A stretch of 64,000 bases of DNA. It comes from Cupriavidus alkaliphilus (GTDB lineage Bacteria; Pseudomonadota; Gammaproteobacteria; Burkholderiales; Burkholderiaceae). The position numbers and the translations under genes are program-made. Positions 9,391 through 18,596 of the stretch are shown one piece after another. The notes under the pieces were generated by a model, which saw nothing but the letters and a program-made list of their open reading frames with translations, ran no database searches and was not told the origin of the DNA. Position 1 is the first letter of the stretch, and each line of letters begins with the position of its first letter. The stretch covers positions 434,001 to 498,000 of the forward strand of contig NZ_FMAD01000001.1 of assembly GCF_900094595.1 (NCBI RefSeq), given 5' to 3'.

Positions 9391-10709
9391 CAGCGGGCTC
9401 CGTAACCGGTCGCGAGGGTCCTGAGCGTCTTCACTCCGATCAGCAGGTCCAGTGCCAGCGAGCAATGCTTGACGTAATACAGGTCATAGCTGAGCTTGGT
9501 CACGGTTTCTTCGTGGCTGCCGGCGTAACCCTGCTGCACCTGGGCCCACCCGGACAGGCCGGGCCGCACCAGGTGGCGGTACGGGTAATAGGGGATGGTT
9601 TCGGAAAACCGCTCGACCATGGGCGCCTGCTCCGGCCGCGGGCCGATCAGGCTCATATGCCCGAGCAGCACGTTCCACAGCTGCGGGATCTCGTCCAGGC
9701 GGTACTTGCGGATAAAGCGGCCGACCCGGGTCACGCGCGGATCGCGGCGGGCCGCAAACAAGGCGGGCGCGCTGGCGTCGACGCCCATGCTGCGGAACTT
9801 GAGCATGACGAAGGGTTTGCCGAACAGGCCCACGCGTTCTTGCCGGAAGATGGCGCCACCTGGGGTTTCCAGCCGGATGGCCAGCGCCACGGCAAGTCCC
9901 AGCGGCGCGGCAAGCGGTGCCAGGCACGCGACGGCCACGATATCGATCGCGCGTTTCAGGTAGCCGTAGAGGTAGTGCGCGGCGTAGTCGTCCAGGAAGT
10001 TCTCGTCGATGTGCGCCAGGCCGACGCGCCCGGTCAGCATTTCGCCGACACGCTCCACCGAGTACATGCGGACATGGCTCATCTTGTAGTGCGCCAGCAG
10101 TCGCGTGCGTTCGGGGTCGCCGGTGGCGCTGCGTTCTACCATCAGGCCGTCGAAGTGCCTGGCGTCCTCCAGCGAGCCTACCGGTTCGAAACGGATGCGG
10201 GCGGGCGCCGCGGCGCCGGGCATGGCGAGGATGGCGTCCAGCTGCGCCAGCGTACCCGGATCGGTATAGCCGAACAGCGGCACGTAGTTCTGCACGAAGC
10301 GCCGATAGCCGGTCCAGAGCCACGCCAGCGTGATCAGATAGGACAGCAGCAGGGCGCCGCGCGAGTATTCGATATGAAAGGCGGCAAACACAAAGAGCAG
10401 GCCGCAGAACGGCAGGGTCGCGGCAAGCCCGGCCAGGCTGTTGCCCTCCATCGCCGGCAGGTGCAGCGAGCGGTGCAGCAGCATGAACGCGACCAGGTAC
10501 GGCATCACGGACCATAGCAGTGTGCGCGTGAACACGTAGGTCACGATGCCGGCGCGATGCGCCATTTCGGCGCCGACCGCGCTGAGCGCGAACAGCGCCA
10601 GGCCGAGCACCGCCCAGGCCACCATCCGGCTGACGCGGCGCACGGTCTCGGAGCCGCCGGTGCGCATGCGCAGGGCGCGGTGGCGCATGCTGTCGGCCTT
10701 GATGGTCAT
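9390..10709 (-). CDS. undecaprenyl-phosphate sugar-1-phosphate transferase
   Basis: A 439-residue polyprenyl-phosphate glycosylphosphotransferase that starts repeat-unit synthesis by loading the first sugar phosphate onto undecaprenyl phosphate. The N-terminal half has about four membrane helices and a soluble loop. The C-terminal bacterial sugar transferase domain has KRAIDIVAVACLAP, FRQERVGLFGKPF, MLKFRSMGVDA, RKYRLDEIPQLWNV and LIGPRPEQAP, all hallmark motifs of the WbaP/ExoY catalytic core. The ATG at 10709 overlaps the upstream stop (ATGA). The identity of the first sugar (galactose, glucose or other) cannot be read. It anchors this cluster as a Wzx-type EPS/O-antigen locus. Confidence 0.92.
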   Translation of the reverse strand: MTIKADSMRHRALRMRTGGSETVRRVSRMVAWAVLGLALFALSAVGAEMAHRAGIVTYVFTRTLLWSVMPYLVAFMLLHRSLHLPAMEGNSLAGLAATLPFCGLLFVFAAFHIEYSRGALLLSYLITLAWLWTGYRRFVQNYVPLFGYTDPGTLAQLDAILAMPGAAAPARIRFEPVGSLEDARHFDGLMVERSATGDPERTRLLAHYKMSHVRMYSVERVGEMLTGRVGLAHIDENFLDDYAAHYLYGYLKRAIDIVAVACLAPLAAPLGLAVALAIRLETPGGAIFRQERVGLFGKPFVMLKFRSMGVDASAPALFAARRDPRVTRVGRFIRKYRLDEIPQLWNVLLGHMSLIGPRPEQAPMVERFSETIPYYPYRHLVRPGLSGWAQVQQGYAGSHEETVTKLSYDLYYVKHCSLALDLLIGVKTLRTLATGYGAR

Positions 10710-11848
10710 GACGTCGGCACCCGCGCGGCGCGGGGTGTCTGGGCGAGGGCGTCGCGGTAAACAGACCAGGTCGCGTCGGTCATGCGCTCCAGTCCATAGC
10801 ATTGCTCCCACCGCTGGCGCGCGCCGTGGCCAAGCGCCGCGCGCAGGGCGCTGTCGTCGGCAAGGCGGCGCAGCGCTTCGGCGAACGCCTGCTCGTCATC
10901 GTGATCGACCAGCAGGCCGTAGCGGTTGCCGTCGAGCTGCTCCCGGATGCCAGGCAGATCCGAGGCCACGACCGGCAGTCCGGCTCGCATCGCCTCTAGC
11001 ACCGACAGCGGGAAGCCTTCGTGGTCCGACGCCAGCACAAAGGCCTGGGCCGAAGCCAGCAGCGCCGGCACTTCCGTGACATTGCCGGAAAACTCCACGC
11101 GCCCCGGTGCAAGCTGTTGCGCCAGTTGCTGCATGGCGTGCCGCTGCGGGCCGTCTCCGACCAGGGTCAGTACGCACGACTCCAGCCCCGCGCGCGCGAA
11201 CGCGCGGATCGCCGCGTCGTGGCGTTTGGGTGCGGCAAAGCGCGCGACCATCACGATTCGTCGCAAGGGGGCCTGCGGATCGGCGCGATGGGGTGTGTCG
11301 GGGATGCCGTTGGGGATGACCGAAATGCGTTCGGCGGGCAGGGGAAGCGAGCGGGCCAGGTGTCGTTCCGCCTGCGCGACGCAGATCACGCGCGCCGCCA
11401 GCGGCGCCAGCAGCCATTCCGCCACGCGCGCGGCCATGCGCTGGCGCCGCGGAGCTTCGGCCTTGAAGGCAAAGCCGTGGACGGTATAGACCACGGGTAT
11501 GCCGAGCAACAGTCCGGCGATGCGGCCCAGGGCGCCCGCCTTGGCGCTGTGCGCATGGACCAGGTCCGGCGCGGCCTGCTTCAATGCCCTGACCAGTTCA
11601 CGCAAGGCATGGATCGCGCGCCAGGGCGACAGGGCATTGTCCAGCCGTGTCAGCCGGATGGTCTGCGCGCCGGTGCGTGCCGCGATCTCGAAGAGGGGGC
11701 CTTCGCCGCCCGCCAGCAGCACGGTATCCGCCTTGCCGGCCGTCGACCGCAGCAGGTCGGCGACATGCGACTGCGCGCCGCCGATCTCCGCATTGGTGAT
11801 CAGGTAGGCAATGCGAGGTCGGGACGACGGTTGCGCGGATGGCTTCAA
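10706..11848 (-). CDS. family 4 glycosyltransferase, probable TTG start
   Basis: A 380-residue GT-B enzyme at the head of the leftward block. The acceptor half begins RIAYLITNAEIGGAQSHVAD, and the donor half contains HEGFPLSVLEAMRAGLPVVA with the two conserved Glu. The last plausible in-frame start before the conserved region is TTG at 11848 (LKPSAQPSS). The frame continues open to 12016, but that stretch overlaps a TATAAT-like promoter element and reads as non-coding. Its stop overlaps the sugar transferase start by 4 bp. It probably adds the second sugar of the repeat unit, judging by position (inference). Confidence 0.85.
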   Translation of the reverse strand: MKPSAQPSSRPRIAYLITNAEIGGAQSHVADLLRSTAGKADTVLLAGGEGPLFEIAARTGAQTIRLTRLDNALSPWRAIHALRELVRALKQAAPDLVHAHSAKAGALGRIAGLLLGIPVVYTVHGFAFKAEAPRRQRMAARVAEWLLAPLAARVICVAQAERHLARSLPLPAERISVIPNGIPDTPHRADPQAPLRRIVMVARFAAPKRHDAAIRAFARAGLESCVLTLVGDGPQRHAMQQLAQQLAPGRVEFSGNVTEVPALLASAQAFVLASDHEGFPLSVLEAMRAGLPVVASDLPGIREQLDGNRYGLLVDHDDEQAFAEALRRLADDSALRAALGHGARQRWEQCYGLERMTDATWSVYRDALAQTPRAARVPTS

Positions 11849-11983
11849 GGCTGTGTACGTTTCGTGACGGATCGGGTCCGCCGCGGGTCCCGCGGCAGCA
11901 CAAAATGCCCCTGAGCGCGAGGCAGGGCACCGCCGGATGTAGGACAGACTCCGAAAATTGTGTCCATCCGTGATAATGCGGCG

Positions 11984-11989
11984 ATTATA
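11984..11989 (-). promoter_or_regulatory. candidate -10 element of the polysaccharide block
   Basis: A perfect TATAAT on the minus strand lies 135 bp upstream of the probable TTG start of the first glycosyltransferase. No good -35 is found at 16-18 bp (the upstream side is GC-rich), so the assignment rests on the -10 alone and on the divergent gene arrangement. Confidence 0.4.
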
Positions 11990-12091
11990 CCGCCCGGGCC
12001 CGCCGCAATCCGGCAAAATAGCTGCCTTTGGGGCGCCGCATCGGCCAGCTGGCGAGGTGTGGCGCGGACGACAAGCAACTCAGGACCCTAC

Positions 12092-13477
12092 ATGCAAATC
12101 GATCCTTCCGTCTTCAAAGCCTATGACATTCGCGGCATCGTGGGCAAAACGCTCACCCGCGACGTCGCGCGCCAGATCGGCTTGTCGTTCGGCTCCGCCG
12201 CCGTGGAGCTCGGCGAGACCTCCATCGCCGTCGGTCGTGACGGCCGGCTTTCGGGCCCGGACCTGATCGGCGGCCTGGTCGAGGGCCTGCGCGCCACCGG
12301 GCTGGATGTGCTCGACCTTGGCATGGTGGCCACGCCGATGGTCTATTTCGCTACCAATATCGAGATCGACGGCGTACGCCCCACCTCTGGCATCATGGTC
12401 ACCGGCAGCCATAACCCGCCCGACTACAACGGCTTCAAGATGGTGCTGGCGGGACGGGCCATCTACGGCGAGCAGATCCAGGACTTGCGCAAGCGCATCG
12501 AGGCCGGCGCATATACCCGGGGCGCAGGTGCCTACAAGGAAGTCGATGTGCGCCAAAAGTACCTCGATCGGATCCTGGGCGATGTCAAGCTGTCGCGGCC
12601 GATGAAGATCGCACTCGATGCGGGCAACGGCGTTGCCGGCGCCTTCGTCGGCGACCTGTTCCGCGGACTGGGCTGTGAAGTGGTCGAACTGTTCTGCGAG
12701 GTCGACGGCAACTTCCCCAACCACCATCCCGATCCCGCACATATCGAAAACCTGCAGGACCTGATGAAGACCCTGCGCGAGACCGACTGCGAACTGGGCC
12801 TGGCCTTCGATGGCGACGGCGACCGCCTTGGCGTGGTGACCAAGGACGGGGAGGTGATCTTCCCGGATCGGCAGCTGATGCTGTTCGCCGAGGAAATCCT
12901 GTCGCGCAACCCCGGTGCGCAGGTGATCTACGACGTCAAGTGCACTGGCAAGCTGGCGCCGTGGATCCGCCAGCACGGCGGCGAGCCGCTGATGTGGAAG
13001 ACCGGGCATTCGCTGGTGAAGGCCAAGCTGAAGGAAACCGGCGCGCCGATCGCCGGCGAAATGAGCGGCCATGTCTTCTTCAAGGACCGCTGGTACGGCT
13101 TTGACGATGGCCTGTACACGGGCGCGCGCCTGCTGGAAATCCTGTCGCGCCATGCGGATCCCAGCGCGGTGCTGAACGCGCTGCCGAACGCCAACAACAC
13201 CCCTGAACTGCAACTGAAGTGCGCCGAGGGCGAGCCCTTCACGCTGCTCGACAAGATCCGCGCCAACGCCAGGTTCGACGGCGCGCGCGAAGTGATCACC
13301 ATCGACGGCGTGCGGGTGGAATATGCCGATGGCTTTGGCCTGGCGCGTCCGTCCAATACCACGCCGGTGGTGGTGATGCGTTTCGAAGCGGACAACGACG
13401 CCGCGCTGGCGCGCATCCAGGCAGAGTTCAAGCGCGTGATCCTCGCCGAGAAGCCGGATGCTCAGCTCCCGTTCTGA
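12092..13477 (+). CDS. manB: phosphomannomutase/phosphoglucomutase
   Basis: A 461-residue alpha-D-phosphohexomutase interconverting hexose 6-phosphates and 1-phosphates. It supplies mannose 1-phosphate or glucose 1-phosphate for the nucleotide sugars used by the neighbouring transferases. The catalytic phosphoserine lies in TGSHNPPDYNG near residue 106, the metal loop is DGDGDRLGV, and the sugar-binding GEMSGH motif is present around residue 325. Its length matches the AlgC/PgcA-type family. The ATG at 12092 starts the conserved SVFKAYDIRG. The frame is open further upstream but without similarity. It is divergent from the polysaccharide block and overlaps waaC by 20 bp. Confidence 0.93.
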   Translation: MQIDPSVFKAYDIRGIVGKTLTRDVARQIGLSFGSAAVELGETSIAVGRDGRLSGPDLIGGLVEGLRATGLDVLDLGMVATPMVYFATNIEIDGVRPTSGIMVTGSHNPPDYNGFKMVLAGRAIYGEQIQDLRKRIEAGAYTRGAGAYKEVDVRQKYLDRILGDVKLSRPMKIALDAGNGVAGAFVGDLFRGLGCEVVELFCEVDGNFPNHHPDPAHIENLQDLMKTLRETDCELGLAFDGDGDRLGVVTKDGEVIFPDRQLMLFAEEILSRNPGAQVIYDVKCTGKLAPWIRQHGGEPLMWKTGHSLVKAKLKETGAPIAGEMSGHVFFKDRWYGFDDGLYTGARLLEILSRHADPSAVLNALPNANNTPELQLKCAEGEPFTLLDKIRANARFDGAREVITIDGVRVEYADGFGLARPSNTTPVVVMRFEADNDAALARIQAEFKRVILAEKPDAQLPF

Positions 13478-14564
13478 GGGCGCGACGGTGCCTGCGGCAT
13501 CGTCTGACGCGGCCGGTGTGGCACAGCCCATGCCGGCCGCGGTGCCTTTTGCACTGCCGGAGCGGCCGCGCATTCTGCTGGTCAAGGTATCGTCGCTCGG
13601 CGACGTGGTGCACAACATGCCGCTGGTGCATGACTTGCGCGCGCGCTGGCCCGGTGCCGAGATCGACTGGGTCGTCGAAGAAGGTTACGTAGAACTGGTG
13701 CGCCTGCTGCCCGAGGTGCGCCGCGTCATCCCGTTCGCGCTGCGGCGCTGGCGCAAGCGCCTGCTGCAGGGCGGCACCTGGCGCGAGATCGGCGCGGTAC
13801 GCGACGCCTTGCGCCACGAGAGCTATGACGCCGTGATCGAAAGCCAGGGCCTGCTGAAGACCGCGGTAGTCGCGCGCGTCGCCGCGCGCGCGCCGGGTGC
13901 GCCCATCATCGGGCTCGGCAACGCCACGCAGGGATCGGGCTATGAGCCGGCGGCGCGGCTGCTCTATACCGACCCGGTGGCGGTGCCGCGCCAGACCCAT
14001 TCGGTGCGCCGCTCGCGCTTGCTGGGCGCAGCGCTGACCGGCACCGCGCCGGCGGAGCCGCCGTTGTTTTTCGGGGAGGGTGCGCGCACGCTGTCTGTCG
14101 ACGATCCGCTATGGGCGGATTTGCCGGCGCGCTATGCCGTGTGCTTCCATGCGACCGCGGGAGCGCGCAAGAAATGGGCGCTGCAGAACTGGCACGCGCT
14201 GGGCAGGCGCCTGGATCAAGCGGGCCTGGTAATGCTGTTGCCGTGGGGCAATGACAAGGAACGCGAGGCTGCCGAGGCCATCGCTGCCGGCGTGCCGCGG
14301 GCGAGGGTGTTGCCGCGCTTCTCGGTGATGCAGGGCTTTGGCCTGATCAATCGCGCTGAAGTCGTGATTGGCGTGGATACGGGCCTGGTCCACATTGCCG
14401 CGGCGTTGTGCCGGCCCACGGTGGAAATCTATACCGCTACCTGGCGCTGGAAGACCGAAGGCTACTGGTCGGCGCGCATTGCCAATGTCGGCGACGATGG
14501 CGTGGTGCCGTCGGTCGATGAAGTCTACGAGGCGGCTTGCCGCGTGCGTGGAGTGGCTGCCTGA
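13458..14564 (+). CDS. waaC: lipopolysaccharide heptosyltransferase I
   Basis: A 368-residue GT9 enzyme adding the first L-glycero-D-manno-heptose to Kdo2-lipid A on the cytoplasmic face. After a roughly 35-residue low-complexity head comes RILLVKVSSLGDVVHNMP, the classic GT9 start. Near the C-terminus GVDTGLVHIAAALCRPTVE forms the ADP-heptose site. The first ATG overlaps manB by 20 bp; a later GTG is possible because the N-terminal Ala/Pro-rich head is not conserved in the family. The waaC stop shares one base with the waaA ATG, so the LPS inner-core genes are coupled. Confidence 0.92.
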   Translation: MLSSRSEGATVPAASSDAAGVAQPMPAAVPFALPERPRILLVKVSSLGDVVHNMPLVHDLRARWPGAEIDWVVEEGYVELVRLLPEVRRVIPFALRRWRKRLLQGGTWREIGAVRDALRHESYDAVIESQGLLKTAVVARVAARAPGAPIIGLGNATQGSGYEPAARLLYTDPVAVPRQTHSVRRSRLLGAALTGTAPAEPPLFFGEGARTLSVDDPLWADLPARYAVCFHATAGARKKWALQNWHALGRRLDQAGLVMLLPWGNDKEREAAEAIAAGVPRARVLPRFSVMQGFGLINRAEVVIGVDTGLVHIAAALCRPTVEIYTATWRWKTEGYWSARIANVGDDGVVPSVDEVYEAACRVRGVAA

Positions 14565-15853
14565 TGTTGCGCCTCGTGTACAGCTTGTTGTGGGTGGCGG
14601 TGCTGCCGCTGGCGCTGCTGCGCCTGGCCTGGCGCGCGCGCAAGGAGCCGGGCTACCTGCAGCATGTCGGCGAACGCCTCGGGACCTATGGCGGCCTGCC
14701 CCAGCCGGGGCCATGGCTATGGGTCCACGCCGTGTCGGTGGGCGAGACCCGCGCCGCCCAGCCGCTGGTCGAGGCACTGCTGGCCGCGCATCCGCATCAC
14801 CGCCTGCTGCTGACGCACATGACGCCAACTGGCCGCCAGACCGGCGCGCAGCTGTTTGGCAAGGAGCCGCGCGTGGTCCAGTGCTACCTGCCGTATGACC
14901 TGCCATGGCTGGTGCGGCGGTTCATGCGGTATTTCCGGCCGCAGGTGGGCATGCTGATGGAGACCGAGGTGTGGCCGAACCTGGTCCATGGCGCGCGCAA
15001 GGCCGGCGTGCCGCTGTACCTCGTCAACGCCCGCTTGTCGCCGCGCAGCTACCGGCGCACGGCCCGCTTCGGTCGCGCCGCGGCGTCGATGTACCGCGAC
15101 TTTGCCGGCGTGCTGGCACAGACGGCCGGCGACGCCGAGCGCTTTCGCGCCCTGGGGGTGCCGGCGGTACAGATCACCGGCAATCTCAAGTTCGACATGC
15201 AGCCCGCGCCGGCCGGCGTGGCGCTGGGCGGGCAGTTGCGCAAGGCCTTCGGCGCGCGCGCGGTGCTGGCGGCGGCCAGTACGCGCGAGGGCGAAGAGGC
15301 GATGCTGCTCGACGCCTTCTCGCGCTGGGAATCCCTTGCGCCGGGCGTGCCCCGGCCTGCACTGCTGCTGATTCCGCGCCATCCGCAGCGTTTCGATGAA
15401 GTGGCCGCGATGGCGGCGCGTACCGGGTTTTCGGTCGAACGCCGCAGCAGTCTGGATCTCGATCGCGAGCGGTCGCCGCTGACGGCCGATCTCGTGCTTG
15501 GCGATTCGATGGGCGAGATGGCAATGTACTTCGCCGCGTCGGACCTGGCGTTTATCGGCGGCAGCCTGTTGCCGCTGGGCGGACAGAACCTGATCGAGGC
15601 GTGCGCGGTCGGCACCCCGGTGCTGATCGGGCCGCACACCTTCAACTTTGCTCAGGCAACCGAGGATGCGATTGCCGCGGGCGCGTGCCTGCGTGTCGAC
15701 AATGCCGACGTGCTGATGCGTACCGCGGCCAGCGTGTTGGCCGATCCGGCTCGCCTGGCTGAGATGCGCGCGCATGCGCAGACCTTCGCAGGCCTGCATC
15801 GGGGCGCCACGGTGCGCACCTTGGCGGCCGTTGCCCCGGCGTTGGAAGGCTGA
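14564..15853 (+). CDS. waaA: 3-deoxy-D-manno-octulosonic acid transferase
   Basis: A 429-residue GT30 enzyme transferring Kdo from CMP-Kdo to lipid A precursor. It has one N-terminal membrane anchor (residues about 1-22), then WVHAVSVGETRAAQPLV with the conserved Glu. It also has LMETEVWPNLV, LIPRHPQRFDEV, and GGSLLPLGGQNLIEACAVG, which matches the family's CMP-binding C-terminal domain. The start ATG overlaps the waaC stop by one base. The gene order manB-waaC-waaA puts nucleotide-sugar supply and inner-core LPS assembly in one rightward operon. Essential in most Gram-negatives. Confidence 0.95.
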   Translation: MLRLVYSLLWVAVLPLALLRLAWRARKEPGYLQHVGERLGTYGGLPQPGPWLWVHAVSVGETRAAQPLVEALLAAHPHHRLLLTHMTPTGRQTGAQLFGKEPRVVQCYLPYDLPWLVRRFMRYFRPQVGMLMETEVWPNLVHGARKAGVPLYLVNARLSPRSYRRTARFGRAAASMYRDFAGVLAQTAGDAERFRALGVPAVQITGNLKFDMQPAPAGVALGGQLRKAFGARAVLAAASTREGEEAMLLDAFSRWESLAPGVPRPALLLIPRHPQRFDEVAAMAARTGFSVERRSSLDLDRERSPLTADLVLGDSMGEMAMYFAASDLAFIGGSLLPLGGQNLIEACAVGTPVLIGPHTFNFAQATEDAIAAGACLRVDNADVLMRTAASVLADPARLAEMRAHAQTFAGLHRGATVRTLAAVAPALEG

Positions 15854-15861
15854 GCTGGAGA

Positions 15862-16953
15862 TCAGCCCGGCGCCCTGACCAGGGCATCCCACCGTTGCGC
15901 GATGTGTGCCAGCGCGAACTGGCTGGCCTTCTGGCGGCCGCTGGCGCCCAGCGTTGCGGCCAGTTCCGGTTGGCGGATCACGGCCAGCAGCGCCTGGGCC
16001 AGGGCATTGGCGTCGTCGGCGGCGACCACCAGCGCGTCCCGGCCCGGATCCAGTAATTCGCGCGGGCCGGTCTCGCAATCGGTCGATACGATCGGCAGCC
16101 CGAAGGCCATGGCTTCGATCAGCACCAGGCCGAAGCCCTCATAGCGCGAACTCAGGCAGAACACCGAGGCGTTGCCATAGGCTTGCACGGGGTCATGGCA
16201 GATCCCGGGCAGGCTGGCGCTGTCTTCCAGCCCCAGTTCCCGGATCAATGCCGCCAGCGCGGGGCGCTCCTCGCCTTCGCCATGGATCAGCAACTGCCAT
16301 TGCGGCACCTGCGCCGCCACCATCTTCCAGGCGCGCAGCAGCACATCGAAACCCTTGGCCGGGACCAGCCGTCCCATGGCCAGCACCGTCCTTTGCGTGC
16401 GTGGCGCCGGCGCATCCGGCAAAGCAAACGGCAGCGGGTTCGGCAGGCACACCACCTCGCTGCGCGGCCGCAGAGCTTCCAGCCAGCGGCTGCGGTCGCG
16501 CTCCGTCAGTACCACCACCTGGCGGCAGAACCGCGCCGCCAGCCGGCGCGCCAGCTTGCGTGCGGGCTTGCCGAGGTCCTCGTCGAAGTGACAGTGCTCC
16601 CAGGCGATATGGTGCAGGCCCAGGCCGACCGTGGCGGGCCGCACGAACAGTTCGAGCATGGGGTCAACCTGCACCAGGACATCGATGCGGTGCGCGCGGC
16701 AGTGCCGGCGGATGCCGGCAATGGTGGCGAAATAGGCGCGCTTGAACGAAGGGCGTTGCGCGAACACCGCTTCATGGCGCACCTCGGGGTGCAATGGAAA
16801 CTGGCTGGACGTGTCCCAGAGGCTGAGGATGGTGACGTGGTGTCCCAGCGCCGCCAGCGCGTTTGCGATGGTGGCGGTCATCCGCTCCGCGCCGGCCATC
16901 GCATTCAGGGTGCCGGTCAGGAAGCAGACATGGCGCCGCGAGTCCGGGTTCAA
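15862..16953 (-). CDS. family 4 glycosyltransferase, probable TTG start
   Basis: A 363-residue GT-B enzyme, probably of LPS core or O-antigen synthesis. It starts near RRHVCFLTGTLNAMAGAERM (G-A-E-R motif). The donor half has VLAMGRLVPAKGFDVLLRAW and YEGFGLVLIEAMAFGLPIVS with the E-x7-E pair. A TTG at 16953 overlaps the O-antigen-ligase stop as TTGA, the best start by spacing; a longer frame to 17007 would overlap that gene by 58 bp. It is convergent with waaA, with only 8 bp between stops. Family assignment is firm, substrate open. Confidence 0.85.
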   Translation of the reverse strand: MNPDSRRHVCFLTGTLNAMAGAERMTATIANALAALGHHVTILSLWDTSSQFPLHPEVRHEAVFAQRPSFKRAYFATIAGIRRHCRAHRIDVLVQVDPMLELFVRPATVGLGLHHIAWEHCHFDEDLGKPARKLARRLAARFCRQVVVLTERDRSRWLEALRPRSEVVCLPNPLPFALPDAPAPRTQRTVLAMGRLVPAKGFDVLLRAWKMVAAQVPQWQLLIHGEGEERPALAALIRELGLEDSASLPGICHDPVQAYGNASVFCLSSRYEGFGLVLIEAMAFGLPIVSTDCETGPRELLDPGRDALVVAADDANALAQALLAVIRQPELAATLGASGRQKASQFALAHIAQRWDALVRAPG

Positions 16954-18239
16954 GGCGTTGCGGGCGCCGGCAGTTTGGTTTGGCGCGCGACAACGTAGCC
17001 AAAGCAAAACGCCATGACCAGGCTATAGAAGGCATTGACCAGCGTCGTGGCGAACATGACCTCGGTCAGCCCGAACACCATGAAGCCGCAGCACAGCGCC
17101 AGGCCCATGGCGCTGGCGACCCGGGTGCCGCGGTCGGTTCCGCGCAGGTGGCGCAGGAAGAAGACCGCTGGCACGAGGTACAGCGCGAGGATCGCCAGCA
17201 ATCCAGGAATGCCGAGCGTCGCCGCGGCATGCAGCAGTTCATTGTGAGAGTGCGGCATGGTCGCCGCCAGCGGCGTGATGACCTGCTGCGCGGCGAGGGT
17301 CTGCAGGGTGGACTCGAAGTGTTCCGGCCCCACGCCGGTCCAGGGATGTGCCTGGATCAGTTCCAGCGACGCGCGCCAGAGCTGCAACCGGATCCCGGTC
17401 GAGGTATCCGACGTTACATGCTGAACAAATTGAGACAGTTCGGATACAACCGCGGCGGTCCTCTGCTGAACGATCGCACTGCTGAACCACCCCAGCGCCA
17501 TCAGCCCGGCCAGCCCCACCAGCACCCCGGCCTTGTGCAGCCGCGTCAACCTGCGCGAGGCCGCCAGCGCGATCAGCGCCAGCACCGGAATGGCCAGCCA
17601 GCCGCCGCGGGTGCCGCTCATATAGGACGCATAGAGGCCGCCGAAGCCGGCCAGCAGTTTCAGGCCGGCCAGCCAATGATCGCCCGGGCGGTTCCAGCCT
17701 ATCGAGATCACGGCGAGCATGCCGGTCAGCAGGGCCAGGTTGCCGAAGGGAATGACGTTGGAGAAACCGACATGGCTGGGACGTCCCGCCGCGGCGACTT
17801 CGTGCAGCCACAAGGCGGATATCAGCGCACAGGCCACGAAGCCCCACTGGATGCTCTGCATGCCGCGCCTGCCCAGGCGCAGCATGCCAGGGACCAGCAG
17901 GATGAACAGCGCAAAACGCAGGTAAAGATAAGGCACATGCGGGTCTTCGGCCCCGCTCAGCAGTTGCTGGATCAGCACGGCCAGCGGCAGCGCCGCCATG
18001 GCCAGCATGAAGGGCCAGTACCGGCGCAGGATCAGGCCATATTCCGCCACGGCGGCGCGGCCGCCGGCAGCCAGGGCGATGACGCTCCATCCCAGCAACA
18101 GCCCGAAGCAGGTGTTGCTGAGCGACGGCTTGACGAACATCAGCGCGGGAAACGCAGCCAGGACAACACAGGCGCTCAGGTACAGAGCTTTGTCGATCCC
18201 CAACGGTAGGGACCCTTGCAATCTCGTCATCAAGAGCAT
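16950..18239 (-). CDS. O-antigen ligase / Wzy-like membrane protein
   Basis: A 429-residue membrane protein with about 12 helices and a large periplasmic loop, of the WaaL/Wzy_C family. The loop holds the family signature region GVGPEHFEST followed by PHSHNELLHAAATLGIPGL; the H-N-E-L-L segment is the hallmark of this superfamily. WaaL joins undecaprenyl-linked glycan to lipid A-core; Wzy proteins polymerise repeat units, and sequence alone does not decide between them. Location beside waaC/waaA favours a ligase. I chose the ATG at 18239 with GGAAACC about 8 bp upstream; an ATG 3 codons later is possible. Confidence 0.8.
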   Translation of the reverse strand: MLLMTRLQGSLPLGIDKALYLSACVVLAAFPALMFVKPSLSNTCFGLLLGWSVIALAAGGRAAVAEYGLILRRYWPFMLAMAALPLAVLIQQLLSGAEDPHVPYLYLRFALFILLVPGMLRLGRRGMQSIQWGFVACALISALWLHEVAAAGRPSHVGFSNVIPFGNLALLTGMLAVISIGWNRPGDHWLAGLKLLAGFGGLYASYMSGTRGGWLAIPVLALIALAASRRLTRLHKAGVLVGLAGLMALGWFSSAIVQQRTAAVVSELSQFVQHVTSDTSTGIRLQLWRASLELIQAHPWTGVGPEHFESTLQTLAAQQVITPLAATMPHSHNELLHAAATLGIPGLLAILALYLVPAVFFLRHLRGTDRGTRVASAMGLALCCGFMVFGLTEVMFATTLVNAFYSLVMAFCFGYVVARQTKLPAPATP

Positions 18240-18596
18240 GGAGAAAGGTTTCCGGAGGAAGGTGGGTGCATGGGAGATGCATGCCGTTCCGTCCGTCTTA
18301 TTATTGTCGCCGTCTCCTGAGGAGCGGTGCCCTGCGCCGGCATTGCGGCTCGGGGCGAAGCGATTATATCGGATGGCCACGGTGGCATTTCCAGGAGTTC
18401 CGCATCCTAGCCGGGTGAGCGTATCGACCCGTTACAGGATGTATGTGGAGGGTCAGGCGCTTCGGAGAGGGCTTGCCGGCTCGGCTTGCTAAACTGAAGG
18501 TCTATGGCCGGGTGCACTTTCCGGCATGCTGCTTGTCACATCCCTCGATGACATCGCTACGGGCGCCCCCGGGGCAGCCCCGCAACAGGAGTTTCT
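18240..18596. other. divergent intergenic region with a -10-like box
   Basis: No gene is seen between the ligase and the META lipoprotein. On the minus strand a perfect TATAAT occurs at 18363-18368, 125 bp upstream of the ligase start, but its -35 side is poor. On the plus strand CAACAGGAG precedes the lipoprotein ATG and is a fair ribosome-binding site. Confidence 0.45.
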
